Positions 1 to 6,540 of a DNA stretch of 15,083 bases are shown here, in pieces. The position numbers and the translations under genes are program-made. Source of the stretch: an uncultured bacterium (lineage in GTDB: Bacteria > Actinomycetota > Coriobacteriia > Coriobacteriales > Coriobacteriaceae); assembly GCA_905214425.1 (NCBI GenBank), contig CAJMLY010000038.1:1-15083 (forward strand), written 5' to 3'. Position 1 is the stretch's first letter; each line of letters begins with the position of its first letter. Under the pieces are notes generated by a model that searched no databases, had not been told where the DNA came from, and saw nothing but the letters and a program-made list of their open reading frames with translations.

Positions 1-46
1 CCAGGCCCGATTTTGCCTCTTGACAATGTCCTGCTCATATTAAAAG

Positions 47-56
47 GAACGTCCCC
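47..56 (-). repeat. Short GGGGACGTTC repeat fragment after the HAD gene
   Basis: Minus-strand GGGGACGTTC lies 10 nt after the HAD stop codon and matches ten bases of the tandem unit at the end of ade (1053-1062). It is followed on the minus strand by CTTTT. I see no clear terminator hairpin in 1-66. Ten bases alone is weak evidence of kinship. Confidence 0.3.
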
Positions 57-66
57 ATCTGCCGGA

Positions 67-861
67 TTAGGAGAGACTCTCCAGCACGCGACGGAGCTCA
101 TGCTGAACGGCGTGGTCGCGGTTGCAGCCTACGACGCGATCGGCCACCGCCTTGAGCGCGGGGCGCGCGTTTTCCATCGCGCAGCCCGTGCCGACAAAAC
201 GAATGATCTCGTAGTCGTTCATCGAGTCGCCAAACGCCATGACCTCGTCGCGTCCAATGCCGTAATGCTCCGCGAGCTGCGCGATACCCGAGGCCTTCGA
301 CACACCAGGCTGCATGGCATCGATCCACGCGTTGCCCGAAGGCGCAAAAGTAAAGAGCTGACCAAGTTCGCGCTGTAGCACGTACGCACTGTCCATAACC
401 GCACTGTCGTCGCAAAAGATACTCGCTTTGATGATATTTACGCTGGGATCGGGCAGCTCCCAAATGCGCTCGGCATTGGGAAGGTCCTTATCGACCTCAC
501 GCACGAACTTGCACTCGTCATCGAGCAGGAAGGACTTGGTTCGGTCAAAGAGCGCAAGATGCAGATTGGGAAACGTCCTGACGGCTTGGGCGAGCCTTCG
601 AATCGCCAGGTGGGAATACACCTCACGGTCTACCATCTTACCGTCGGCGTAGACCTGGGCGCCGTTAGCGGCGACAAAGTCCATCTTGTCGCGAACGGGC
701 GCAAAGAACTCGCACAGGCGATCGTAGCGACGACCTGACGATGCGGCGAAATGCACACCATGCTCGTGTAGCGCCAGAATCAGTTCGTAGGTCTCGGGAG
801 GCACCTGGCCGTTTTCGTCAAGCAGTGTGCCGTCCATATCGGATGCAATCAGTTTAAACAT
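67..861 (-). CDS. Cof-type HAD-superfamily phosphatase
   Basis: This 264-residue protein is a cytosolic haloacid-dehalogenase phosphatase of the Cof (IIB cap) subfamily, whose members usually dephosphorylate sugar phosphates, FMN or similar metabolites; the substrate cannot be read from sequence. All four HAD motifs are visible: motif I DMDGT with nucleophile D8 and acid D10, motif II serine at residues 41-42 (SSGR), motif III lysine K189, and motif IV GDSMND with D212 and D216 for magnesium. Full length for the family. The ATG at 861 is preceded by AAGGGAGC about 6 nt upstream. That ribosome-binding site lies in the 3' arm of a long hairpin (867-928), and a possible promoter sits just before it, so the gene probably has its own leader-level control. 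It lies downstream of ade on the same strand. Confidence 0.93.
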   Translation of the reverse strand: MFKLIASDMDGTLLDENGQVPPETYELILALHEHGVHFAASSGRRYDRLCEFFAPVRDKMDFVAANGAQVYADGKMVDREVYSHLAIRRLAQAVRTFPNLHLALFDRTKSFLLDDECKFVREVDKDLPNAERIWELPDPSVNIIKASIFCDDSAVMDSAYVLQRELGQLFTFAPSGNAWIDAMQPGVSKASGIAQLAEHYGIGRDEVMAFGDSMNDYEIIRFVGTGCAMENARPALKAVADRVVGCNRDHAVQHELRRVLESLS

Positions 862-866
862 AGAAA

Positions 867-928
867 AGCTCCCTTCGGGCTTGTTGGAATCGAACGCGTA
901 TCCGATTCCAACGTACCCAAAGGGAGCT
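867..928 (-). promoter_or_regulatory. Leader hairpin sequestering the HAD gene RBS
   Basis: Positions 867-892 and 903-928 form a 26-position stem with a 10-nt loop (893-902). Read as minus-strand RNA, 24 positions pair, two of them as G-U (876/919 and 880/915); only 881-882 against 913-914 fail. On the plus strand those two G-U pairs would be C-A mismatches, so the structure fits a minus-strand transcript. The 3' arm contains the AAGGGAGC ribosome-binding site of the HAD gene, and four U follow before the ATG. It could be a translational switch or a weak terminator. Confidence 0.6.
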
Positions 929-931
929 CAA

Positions 932-960
932 ATAAGACTCCGCGGGCGTAAACGTTACAA
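932..960 (-). promoter_or_regulatory. Possible promoter of the HAD gene
   Basis: On the minus strand, TTGTAA (955-960) and TCTTAT (932-937) are 17 bp apart, each matching four of six sigma-70-type consensus bases. The predicted start, near 925, falls at the base of the RBS-sequestering hairpin. The match is modest and the call depends on position as much as on sequence. Confidence 0.3.
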
Positions 961-996
961 GGACCTGGCAAATAGCTCACACATGCCAGAGGTCCT
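960..996. repeat. Small imperfect hairpin in the HAD-ade gap
   Basis: AGGACCTGGCA (960-970) can pair with 984-996 with a 2-nt bulge (989-990) and a 13-nt loop. No U tract follows on either strand, so it is not a good terminator. It may belong to the repeat cluster that continues to 1074. Confidence 0.3.
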
Positions 997-1017
997 ACGG
1001 TCGCGGCGTCAGGCAGC

Positions 1018-1074
1018 CCGCCAAAGAGTGTCCCCGATGACTAGTCGTTTAAGAACGTCCCCGATGACTAGTCG
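1018..1074 (-). repeat. GGGGAC-type repeat with two tandem 27-bp units at the end of ade
   Basis: An 18-bp sequence, GTCCCCGATGACTAGTCG on the plus strand, occurs exactly at 1030-1047 and 1057-1074, a 27-bp period with diverged linkers. Each copy holds the palindrome GACTAGTC. CCGCCAAA precedes it at 1018-1025. The same CCGCCAAA followed by GTCCCC recurs at 3007-3030, and GAACGTCCCC of the second unit recurs at 47-56. The proximal unit supplies the last codon and TAG stop of ade. It looks like a dispersed REP-like repeat, but copy number elsewhere cannot be seen here. Confidence 0.55.
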
Positions 1075-2888
1075 GCGTAGGTGAAGGTGGTGACGTCGAA
1101 CATGCCCTCGGGGCGGATGCGGAGCGTCGGGATGACCGGCAGGGGCAGGAAGATGATGCCCATGATGGGGTCGAGCGGCGGCTCAATACCCATGGCGCGC
1201 GCCTTGACCATAAAGTCGTCGTGCTGCGCCGCGACGTCTTCGGCAGTGCCTTCGCTCATCAGGCCACCGAGCGCCAGCGGAATGCGCGCCACGACCTCGC
1301 CGTTGCGCACCAGCACGTGACCACCCTGGCCCACGGCCTCAACGGCAGCCATCATATCAGCGGCGTTGTCGCCCACTACGCACACGTTGTGCGAGTCGTG
1401 GCCAATCGTCGAGGCGATAGCGCCGCCCGTGATGGTAAAGCCGCGCACCCAGCCACGACCGATATGCTTGCCAACAAGACCCAGGCCCGCAGGACCATCG
1501 CCGTCGGCGCCCTCGGCCTGCAGTGACAAACCGCGGCCATGGCGCTCAATCAGCATAATGCGACGCAAGTCCTCGGCGCTCTCGGGGCGGGCCATACCCG
1601 TGATAGCCATACCCGGGATGACATCGATAACGGCCTCGCCCGGCTTAAAGGCATAGTCGAACACGTCAAGCGAAAGCTTCGGCAGCTTAACGGAAGCACG
1701 CAGCTCATCGGCAAGCGCTGCGACCTCGGCCGTCTCGGGTGCGATCTCGCCCACAAAGGTGCCGTCCTGCGCCACAAGGGCACCGGCGGCATATACGCGA
1801 TGCGGAGCCGTGGCAAACGTCAGGTCATCGAGCAGCAGCAGGTCGGCGCGCTTGCCCGGGGCGATTGCACCGCGTAGCTCGTGCGGGTCGCGGCAGCCGT
1901 GATCTAGCCCAAACGCCTCAGCCGTGGAAAGGGACGCCATAGAGATGGCGACCACCGGGTCGACGCCGGCCTCGATGGCCACGCGGCAGGCGTTGTCGAT
2001 CATGCCGGTCGAAAGCGCGTCGGAGGGAGCGCGGTCGTCAGTCGCAAAGCAGCAGCGGCGGGCGCGCGCGGGATTCTCCAGCAGCATCGGGGACAAATTG
2101 GCCAGGTCGTGGCTGCACGTGCCCTCACGCAGCATCACATACATGCCGCGGGACAGCTTGTCGAGCGCCTCCTCGGGAATCGTCGACTCGTGGTCGGCGA
2201 TAATGCCCGCTGCGGCATAGGCGTTGAGGTCCTTACCGGCAACGAGCGGCGCGTGGCCGTCAACCTGCTTGGACGGCGTCTGGTTGGCAGCATCGATGCG
2301 AGCGCAGGTCTCGGGGTCGGCCATAAAGACGCCCGGCAGGTTCATCATTTCGCCCAGGCCAAAAACGTCGCCTGGATGCTCGGCAAAAAACGCCTGCATA
2401 TCGGCAGCCGAAATAACGGCACCGGCCTGCTCGTCGGGCAGCGCGGGCACACACGAAGGCATCATGTACTTGATGGAGATGGGTGCGCGGCGGCCGTCCT
2501 CGATCATAAAGCGCAAGCCATCGAGACCGGCAACATTGGCAATCTCGTGGCTGTCGGCAATGGCGGTGGTAGTACCGCGCGTCGCGGCCATGCGAGCATA
2601 CTCGGCGGGACGGATGTTCGAAGACTCGATATGCAGATGCCCGTCAATAAAACCGGGAGCGAGATAGCGACCCTGGCAGTCGATGACCTCAGTTGCCTCG
2701 TAGGTGCCAGCGGCATCGTCGCGACCATCGTAGAGCACGCCGACGATCACACCGTCCTTGACGGCAACGCTACCGGGCGCCACACGCTGGCCATACACGT
2801 CGACGATCTGCGCATTGGTAAACAGCGTGTCGACGGGCACGCGCCCCTCGGCAGCATCGATCACAGACCTCATGACCTCAACGGACAT
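1068..2888 (-). CDS. ade: Adenine deaminase
   Basis: Adenine deaminase hydrolyses adenine to hypoxanthine and ammonia in purine salvage, in the cytosol, using a binuclear metal centre. The 606-residue protein is slightly longer than the usual 570-590. It shows the amidohydrolase metal motif GFIDGHLHIESS (H84, H86), ADSHEIANVAG at about 111-121, GHAP...HES and CFATDDRAPSD in the barrel, and the deaminase signature TIGHDSHNVCVVGDN near the C-terminus. The ATG at 2888 is chosen because AAAGGAG lies just upstream and the protein then begins MSVEVMRSVIDAAEG; the frame stays open to 2969, but that extra segment crosses the terminator and promoter. The last codon and TAG stop lie inside a GACTAGTC repeat unit. 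The leader carries a terminator-like hairpin, suggesting attenuation or insulation. Confidence 0.96.
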   Translation of the reverse strand: MSVEVMRSVIDAAEGRVPVDTLFTNAQIVDVYGQRVAPGSVAVKDGVIVGVLYDGRDDAAGTYEATEVIDCQGRYLAPGFIDGHLHIESSNIRPAEYARMAATRGTTTAIADSHEIANVAGLDGLRFMIEDGRRAPISIKYMMPSCVPALPDEQAGAVISAADMQAFFAEHPGDVFGLGEMMNLPGVFMADPETCARIDAANQTPSKQVDGHAPLVAGKDLNAYAAAGIIADHESTIPEEALDKLSRGMYVMLREGTCSHDLANLSPMLLENPARARRCCFATDDRAPSDALSTGMIDNACRVAIEAGVDPVVAISMASLSTAEAFGLDHGCRDPHELRGAIAPGKRADLLLLDDLTFATAPHRVYAAGALVAQDGTFVGEIAPETAEVAALADELRASVKLPKLSLDVFDYAFKPGEAVIDVIPGMAITGMARPESAEDLRRIMLIERHGRGLSLQAEGADGDGPAGLGLVGKHIGRGWVRGFTITGGAIASTIGHDSHNVCVVGDNAADMMAAVEAVGQGGHVLVRNGEVVARIPLALGGLMSEGTAEDVAAQHDDFMVKARAMGIEPPLDPIMGIIFLPLPVIPTLRIRPEGMFDVTTFTYAD

Positions 2889-2908
2889 ACATACTCCTTT
2901 AACCGTAG

Positions 2909-2944
2909 AAAAAAGCTGCGGAGCGGACAGACCTTCACCGCAGC
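2909..2944 (-). terminator. Terminator-like hairpin in the ade leader
   Basis: On the minus strand GCTGCGG (2938-2944) pairs with CCGCAGC (2915-2921) over a 16-nt loop and is followed by six T (2909-2914), an intrinsic-terminator form. It ends 8 nt before the AAAGGAG of ade and begins a few bases after the predicted ade start point. tyrS already has its own terminator at 3048-3082, so this one may be an attenuator for ade or a second barrier to read-through. Confidence 0.65.
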
Positions 2945-2956
2945 AAACCAATAGCC

Positions 2957-2985
2957 ATTGTATGCCCAAAAGGAAGCCCCGCTAA
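2957..2985 (-). promoter_or_regulatory. Possible promoter of ade, with palindrome
   Basis: Minus-strand TACAAT (2957-2962, five of six matches) lies 17 bp after TTAGCG (2980-2985, three of six). The start would be near 2950. An imperfect 12-bp palindrome, CAATGGCTATTG on the minus strand (2949-2960), overlaps the -10 and start region and could be an operator. The -10 is good and the -35 poor. Confidence 0.35.
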
Positions 2986-3006
2986 CACCCCTTCCGCTTA
3001 ACGGCA

Positions 3007-3038
3007 CCGCCAAATGATCCCTCCGTCCCCAAGGGATC
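3007..3038 (-). repeat. GGGGAC-type repeat upstream of ade
   Basis: CCGCCAAA (3007-3014) followed by GTCCCC (3025-3030) repeats the arrangement found at the other end of ade (1018-1035), in the same orientation. It carries its own 7-bp stem: GATCCCT (3016-3022) pairs with AGGGATC (3032-3038). No coding potential. Probably a member of a dispersed repeat family. Confidence 0.45.
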
Positions 3039-3047
3039 GTCGTAACC

Positions 3048-3082
3048 AAAAAAGACCGCAGTCGGGAATCCCGGCTGCGGCC
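3048..3082 (-). terminator. Intrinsic terminator of tyrS
   Basis: On the minus strand a GC-rich stem (3054-3066 with 3070-3082, loop of three) is followed by six T (3048-3053). The core pairs are CCGCAG with CTGCGG and CGGG with CCCG. It starts about 30 nt after the tyrS stop codon. Confidence 0.85.
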
Positions 3083-3111
3083 TTGTTGCACTTGTGAGGT
3101 CAACTCGCTCG

Positions 3112-4323
3112 TTAGATCAGCTTGAAGCCCTTGCGCTTGCCCACGGAGAGGGTGTCGCCCAGCTTGAGGGCGCTGGGGTCGATGTTGTAGCTCTTGGGAG
3201 CCACGGCCTTGCCGTTGATCTTGACGCCGCCGCCGTCGATGTCGCGGCGGGCCTGACCGGCGCTGGCCGAAAGGCCCAGGTCCTTGAGCAGGCCGGCGAG
3301 GTAGATCTGGCCCTCGTCGTTGACGGTCAGCTCAACATGCTTCTCGGGGAAGTCGGCGAGCTGGCCCTCCTTGAACACGCGGTCGAACTCGGCCTGGGCC
3401 TCGTCGCCGGCACCGGCGCCGTGGTAGGTGTCGCACAGGTCGCGACCCAGAGCGCGCTTGAGCTCATAGGGATCGGCAGAGCCGTCGGCCAGGGCGGCGT
3501 CGATCTTGTCGACCTCGGCCGGGGTGAGCGAGCTCGCCAGGCGGTAGTACTTGCCGATCATCTCGTCGGGGATGGACATGGTCTTGCCAAACATATCCTT
3601 GGGAGCATCGGTCAGGCCGATGTAGTTGCCATAGGACTTGGACATCTTGCGCACGCCGTCGGTGCCCTCGAGCAGCGGCATGGTGAGCGCGATCTGCGGC
3701 TCCATGCCCATCTTCTCCATGAGCTCGCGACCAGCGAGCAGGTTGAAGAGCTGGTCGGTGCCGCCCATCTCCACGTCGGCCTTGATCTGAACGGAGTCGA
3801 AGGCCTGCATCACGGGGTACAGGAACTCGTGCAGGGCGATCGGCGTCTGAGACTGGTAGCGCTTGGTAAAGTCGTCGCGCTCAAGAATGCGGGCGACGGT
3901 GAACTTGGAGCACACCTGTAGCAGGCCGGCCAGATCCATCGAAAGGATCCAATCGCCGTTGTGCACGATGGTGGTCTTCTCGGGGTCCAGGATCTTCATG
4001 GCCTGGCTCATGTAGGTCTCGGCGTTGGCCTCGATCTGCTCCTGCGAAAGCTGCGGACGCGTGGAGTTCTTGCCCGAGGGGTCGCCGATCAGCGCGGTGC
4101 CGTTGCCGATGATAAGGGTGACGTTGTGGCCCAGGTCCTGGAACTGGCGCATCTTGCGCAGCGGCACGGCATGGCCCAGGTGCAGGTCGGGGCTGGTGGG
4201 GTCGACGCCGAGCTTGATGTTGAGGGGCTCGCCCTTCTCAAGCTTCTTGCGAAGGTCGGCCTCGGGGACGATCTGCGCGGCGCCCGAGGTGATGATACGC
4301 ATTTGCTCGTCAACAGACAGCAT
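3112..4323 (-). CDS. tyrS: Tyrosyl-tRNA synthetase
   Basis: This 403-residue class I aminoacyl-tRNA synthetase attaches tyrosine to tRNA-Tyr. The ATP-binding HIGH motif appears as HLGH at 48-51 in DPTSPDLHLGH, the second signature as KMSKS at 226-230, and an S4-like RNA-binding domain fills roughly the last 65 residues (SAGQARRDIDGGGVKINGK). DPTSPDLHLGH and GDPSGKNSTRP fit the TyrZ-like subgroup of bacterial TyrRS. The ATG at 4323 has AGGAGG upstream with good spacing; the frame is open to 4419, but those residues resemble no synthetase. A strong terminator follows the gene. The 96-bp upstream gap holds no convincing promoter, T-box or terminator, so transcription may come from the U32 gene. 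Confidence 0.98.
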   Translation of the reverse strand: MLSVDEQMRIITSGAAQIVPEADLRKKLEKGEPLNIKLGVDPTSPDLHLGHAVPLRKMRQFQDLGHNVTLIIGNGTALIGDPSGKNSTRPQLSQEQIEANAETYMSQAMKILDPEKTTIVHNGDWILSMDLAGLLQVCSKFTVARILERDDFTKRYQSQTPIALHEFLYPVMQAFDSVQIKADVEMGGTDQLFNLLAGRELMEKMGMEPQIALTMPLLEGTDGVRKMSKSYGNYIGLTDAPKDMFGKTMSIPDEMIGKYYRLASSLTPAEVDKIDAALADGSADPYELKRALGRDLCDTYHGAGAGDEAQAEFDRVFKEGQLADFPEKHVELTVNDEGQIYLAGLLKDLGLSASAGQARRDIDGGGVKINGKAVAPKSYNIDPSALKLGDTLSVGKRKGFKLI

Positions 4324-4419
4324 TGGGTATCCTCCTTTTGCTATAGCACCCTCACCGGATACGGCGGTGCTGGAAGTCCATAAACTCTCATATGATAACA
4401 AACTGACGCGACGCGGCAC

Positions 4420-6378
4420 CTACGACAGGAAAATCCTCGTCCTGCCGCATGCATCGACGGAGACCGGCAAATGCGTGCCGTCACGTTCGACCAAAAAGCG
4501 CGCCTGCTGACGGCGCGAGCAGTCACGACAATGGACCTGCCCCGTCGCATCGGTGGCGCAGACGCCCTCGGCGGTCAGCAGGCAGTGCTCGCACACCATA
4601 AGCTCGGGACGGTCGGCGTCGACCGGACCCAAGACGCCGGGTTCAGCAGCCAGTTCGGCAATACGCTCCGCATCATTGCCGAGCAACTCGGCCGGCAAGT
4701 ACACCCGCCCCGCACCGAGTCCGCGCAGCCAGGTAAGCGTGGCCCGATTCGCGCAGAACACCGGTGCCGCCACGTCAAACGTCACGCCCAGCTCGCGAGC
4801 GATCACCACCTGTCCCAGGTTACGGCAGACGACGCGCCCGGCACGCTGTATCAGTGAGCGGGTCCGGTCAGCGTCACCCGTGCGGCACACCTCGTCAAGC
4901 ACCACAACGGCGTCGGATAAATCAAGTTCTCCGCGCGGGTCGGCATCCATCAGCTGCCAAGCAAAAACCATGCGAGCGGGAACCGCGCACTCCACCAACT
5001 CCGTCGACGCACCGCCATCCACCGCAACGCTATCCAAGGGCAGCACCTCAACGGCACGCGCAACGGGCGCAATCGCATCCGCCTCGGCCCGCATGCGCTC
5101 CAACACCGCCGCCGTCTGATCCAACACGCCGGCGCTGCGAATCAGGTACACCTCGCAGCCCGTGTCAACCTTACGCTTGCAATGCACGACGACGCGCTCC
5201 CCCGCTGCGGCATCCACCGGACAGGGCACCTGCGGCCAGCGCTTGGGCACATCGGGACGCGCGTCGACACCCGGATAGAACCGAATCTCGAGCGTATCAC
5301 CCGCCGCCACGGCGGCGTCGAGCTCAACGGTCACCTCTTCGTGGCCCACAGCGACCAAGCGCCCCACGCGCACGCCCTGGTTAATTGCGCGCTCAAAGCT
5401 CATCAGCTCGGCACCCGAACGCCCTCGCAGGTACGCATCGGTAAACCCACGGTTAAACGACCTTCCCAGCTCGCGCTCAAGCTCTTCCACGGCACCGGGG
5501 TCCCACGCGCCGTCGCACAGCATATCGAGTGCCCGGCGCCACACCCGCGCCACGTTGAATACGTAATCGGGGTTCTTCATGCGTCCCTCGATCTTGAGCG
5601 ACGCCACGCCGGCATCTACAAGCTCGCGCAGATGCGCAATACCCAGATAGTCGCGCGGACACAGCAGGCGATCTCCCTCGACGGCGACAACGCTCTGTCC
5701 CGCCTCGTCCACCAGGTCGTACGCCAGACGGCACGGCTGTGTGCAGTCGCCGCGCATCGCCGAGCGCCCACGCCGCAGGGCCGAGAACTCGCACGCCCCC
5801 GAATAGCCGATGCAAATCGCACCGTGGCAGAATACCTCGATGGGCACGCCCGTGGCACATAGCGCCGCAATCTCGTCGACCGTCAGCTCGCGTGCCGTCG
5901 TCACGCGCTCGACCCCCAGCTCACCGGCGGCAAGCCGCACGGCACCCTCGCTATGAGCGCCCGCCTGCGTGGACAGGTGAATCTCGACCCCGGGAATCGC
6001 CGCGCGCAGCGCGCAGACCAACCCGGCATCGGCGGCAATCAGGGCATCGGCGCCCAGCTCCAGTGCATGAGCTCCCAACGCCACCGCGTCGGACAACTCA
6101 TCGTCAAACACGAACACGTTGAGCGTCACGTACACACGCACGCCATGGGCATGCGCCACGGCACAACCGCGCGCAAACTCGTCATCCGTAAAGCCATGGG
6201 CGCTCACACGGGCGTTAAAGCCGCCCAACCCCGCATAGATGGCATCGGCACCCGCGGCGATGGCCGCAAGCATCTGGTCGAGCCCGCCCGCCGGGGCCAG
6301 CAGCTCGGGCAGCGCCGCACCGGCAGCATCCAATCCAGTCTCGTATTGTCCGCTCGGCCCCATCGTCCGAATCGCCAT
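4420..6378 (-). CDS. U32-family protein, RlhA-like RNA hydroxylation factor
   Basis: A 652-residue member of the U32 'peptidase/collagenase' family. Despite the name, studied members such as RlhA (23S rRNA C2501 hydroxylation) and TrhP (tRNA U34 hydroxylation) act in RNA hydroxylation. Visible: ELLAPAGG near the start, the family signature from EVFCHGAICIGYSGACEFS (C184, C189, C196) through C212 and C216, KIEGRMK at 262-268, and C240. C189, C196, C212 or C216, and C240 are plausible iron-sulfur ligands. The last 55 residues hold a second cysteine set (CEHC, C, CRDC). Its length resembles RlhA more than the shorter TrhP or UbiU/UbiV. The ATG at 6378 has AAGGAG seven bases upstream. It is divergent from the PBP gene and 96 bp before tyrS without a terminator. 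Which RNA it modifies is not decidable here. Confidence 0.88.
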   Translation of the reverse strand: MAIRTMGPSGQYETGLDAAGAALPELLAPAGGLDQMLAAIAAGADAIYAGLGGFNARVSAHGFTDDEFARGCAVAHAHGVRVYVTLNVFVFDDELSDAVALGAHALELGADALIAADAGLVCALRAAIPGVEIHLSTQAGAHSEGAVRLAAGELGVERVTTARELTVDEIAALCATGVPIEVFCHGAICIGYSGACEFSALRRGRSAMRGDCTQPCRLAYDLVDEAGQSVVAVEGDRLLCPRDYLGIAHLRELVDAGVASLKIEGRMKNPDYVFNVARVWRRALDMLCDGAWDPGAVEELERELGRSFNRGFTDAYLRGRSGAELMSFERAINQGVRVGRLVAVGHEEVTVELDAAVAAGDTLEIRFYPGVDARPDVPKRWPQVPCPVDAAAGERVVVHCKRKVDTGCEVYLIRSAGVLDQTAAVLERMRAEADAIAPVARAVEVLPLDSVAVDGGASTELVECAVPARMVFAWQLMDADPRGELDLSDAVVVLDEVCRTGDADRTRSLIQRAGRVVCRNLGQVVIARELGVTFDVAAPVFCANRATLTWLRGLGAGRVYLPAELLGNDAERIAELAAEPGVLGPVDADRPELMVCEHCLLTAEGVCATDATGQVHCRDCSRRQQARFLVERDGTHLPVSVDACGRTRIFLS

Positions 6379-6435
6379 CGGCAAACTCCTTACCAAGGTA
6401 TGCATTCACTCTGAAAAATGCCGTCTTCCAGCATA

Positions 6436-6449
6436 CACGAGGCCTCGTG
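6436..6449. promoter_or_regulatory. Perfect 14-bp palindrome between divergent genes
   Basis: CACGAGGCCTCGTG is a perfect palindrome without spacer, in the 162-bp gap between the divergent U32 and PBP genes. Its place suggests a repressor site acting on one or both promoters, but I could not define either promoter and a chance palindrome is possible. Confidence 0.3.
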
Positions 6450-6540
6450 CGCCCCGTTTGGTTTATCGTGTAATAACTTATGTCCATCCTGCCCCGGCGG
6501 CACATCCACCGCCCGGCACGACATACCTGGAGGTCAATAT

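Noticed and set aside
20..45. TTGACA on the plus strand as a promoter near the left edge
   Set aside because: It is a perfect -35, but no -10-like hexamer lies 15-19 bp downstream, and no plus-strand gene follows.
2889..2969. N-terminal extension of ade to 2969
   Set aside because: It would translate the terminator hairpin and promoter region; ATG 2888 has a clear AAAGGAG.
2109..3921. Long plus-strand open frames opposite ade (2109-2954) and tyrS (3094-3921)
   Set aside because: Both are antisense shadows of unmistakable enzymes, lack convincing starts and show only low-complexity Ala/Gly/Val/Leu-rich translations.
4324..4419. T-box riboswitch in front of tyrS
   Set aside because: The 96-bp gap is too short, has no T-box core sequence and no terminator; only a weak AGCACC/GGGTGCT pairing is present.
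6418..6540. N-terminal extension of the PBP to 6418
   Set aside because: The added 41 residues do not look like PBP sequence, and ATG 6541 has a well-placed GGAGG and gives a normal basic start followed by a membrane anchor.
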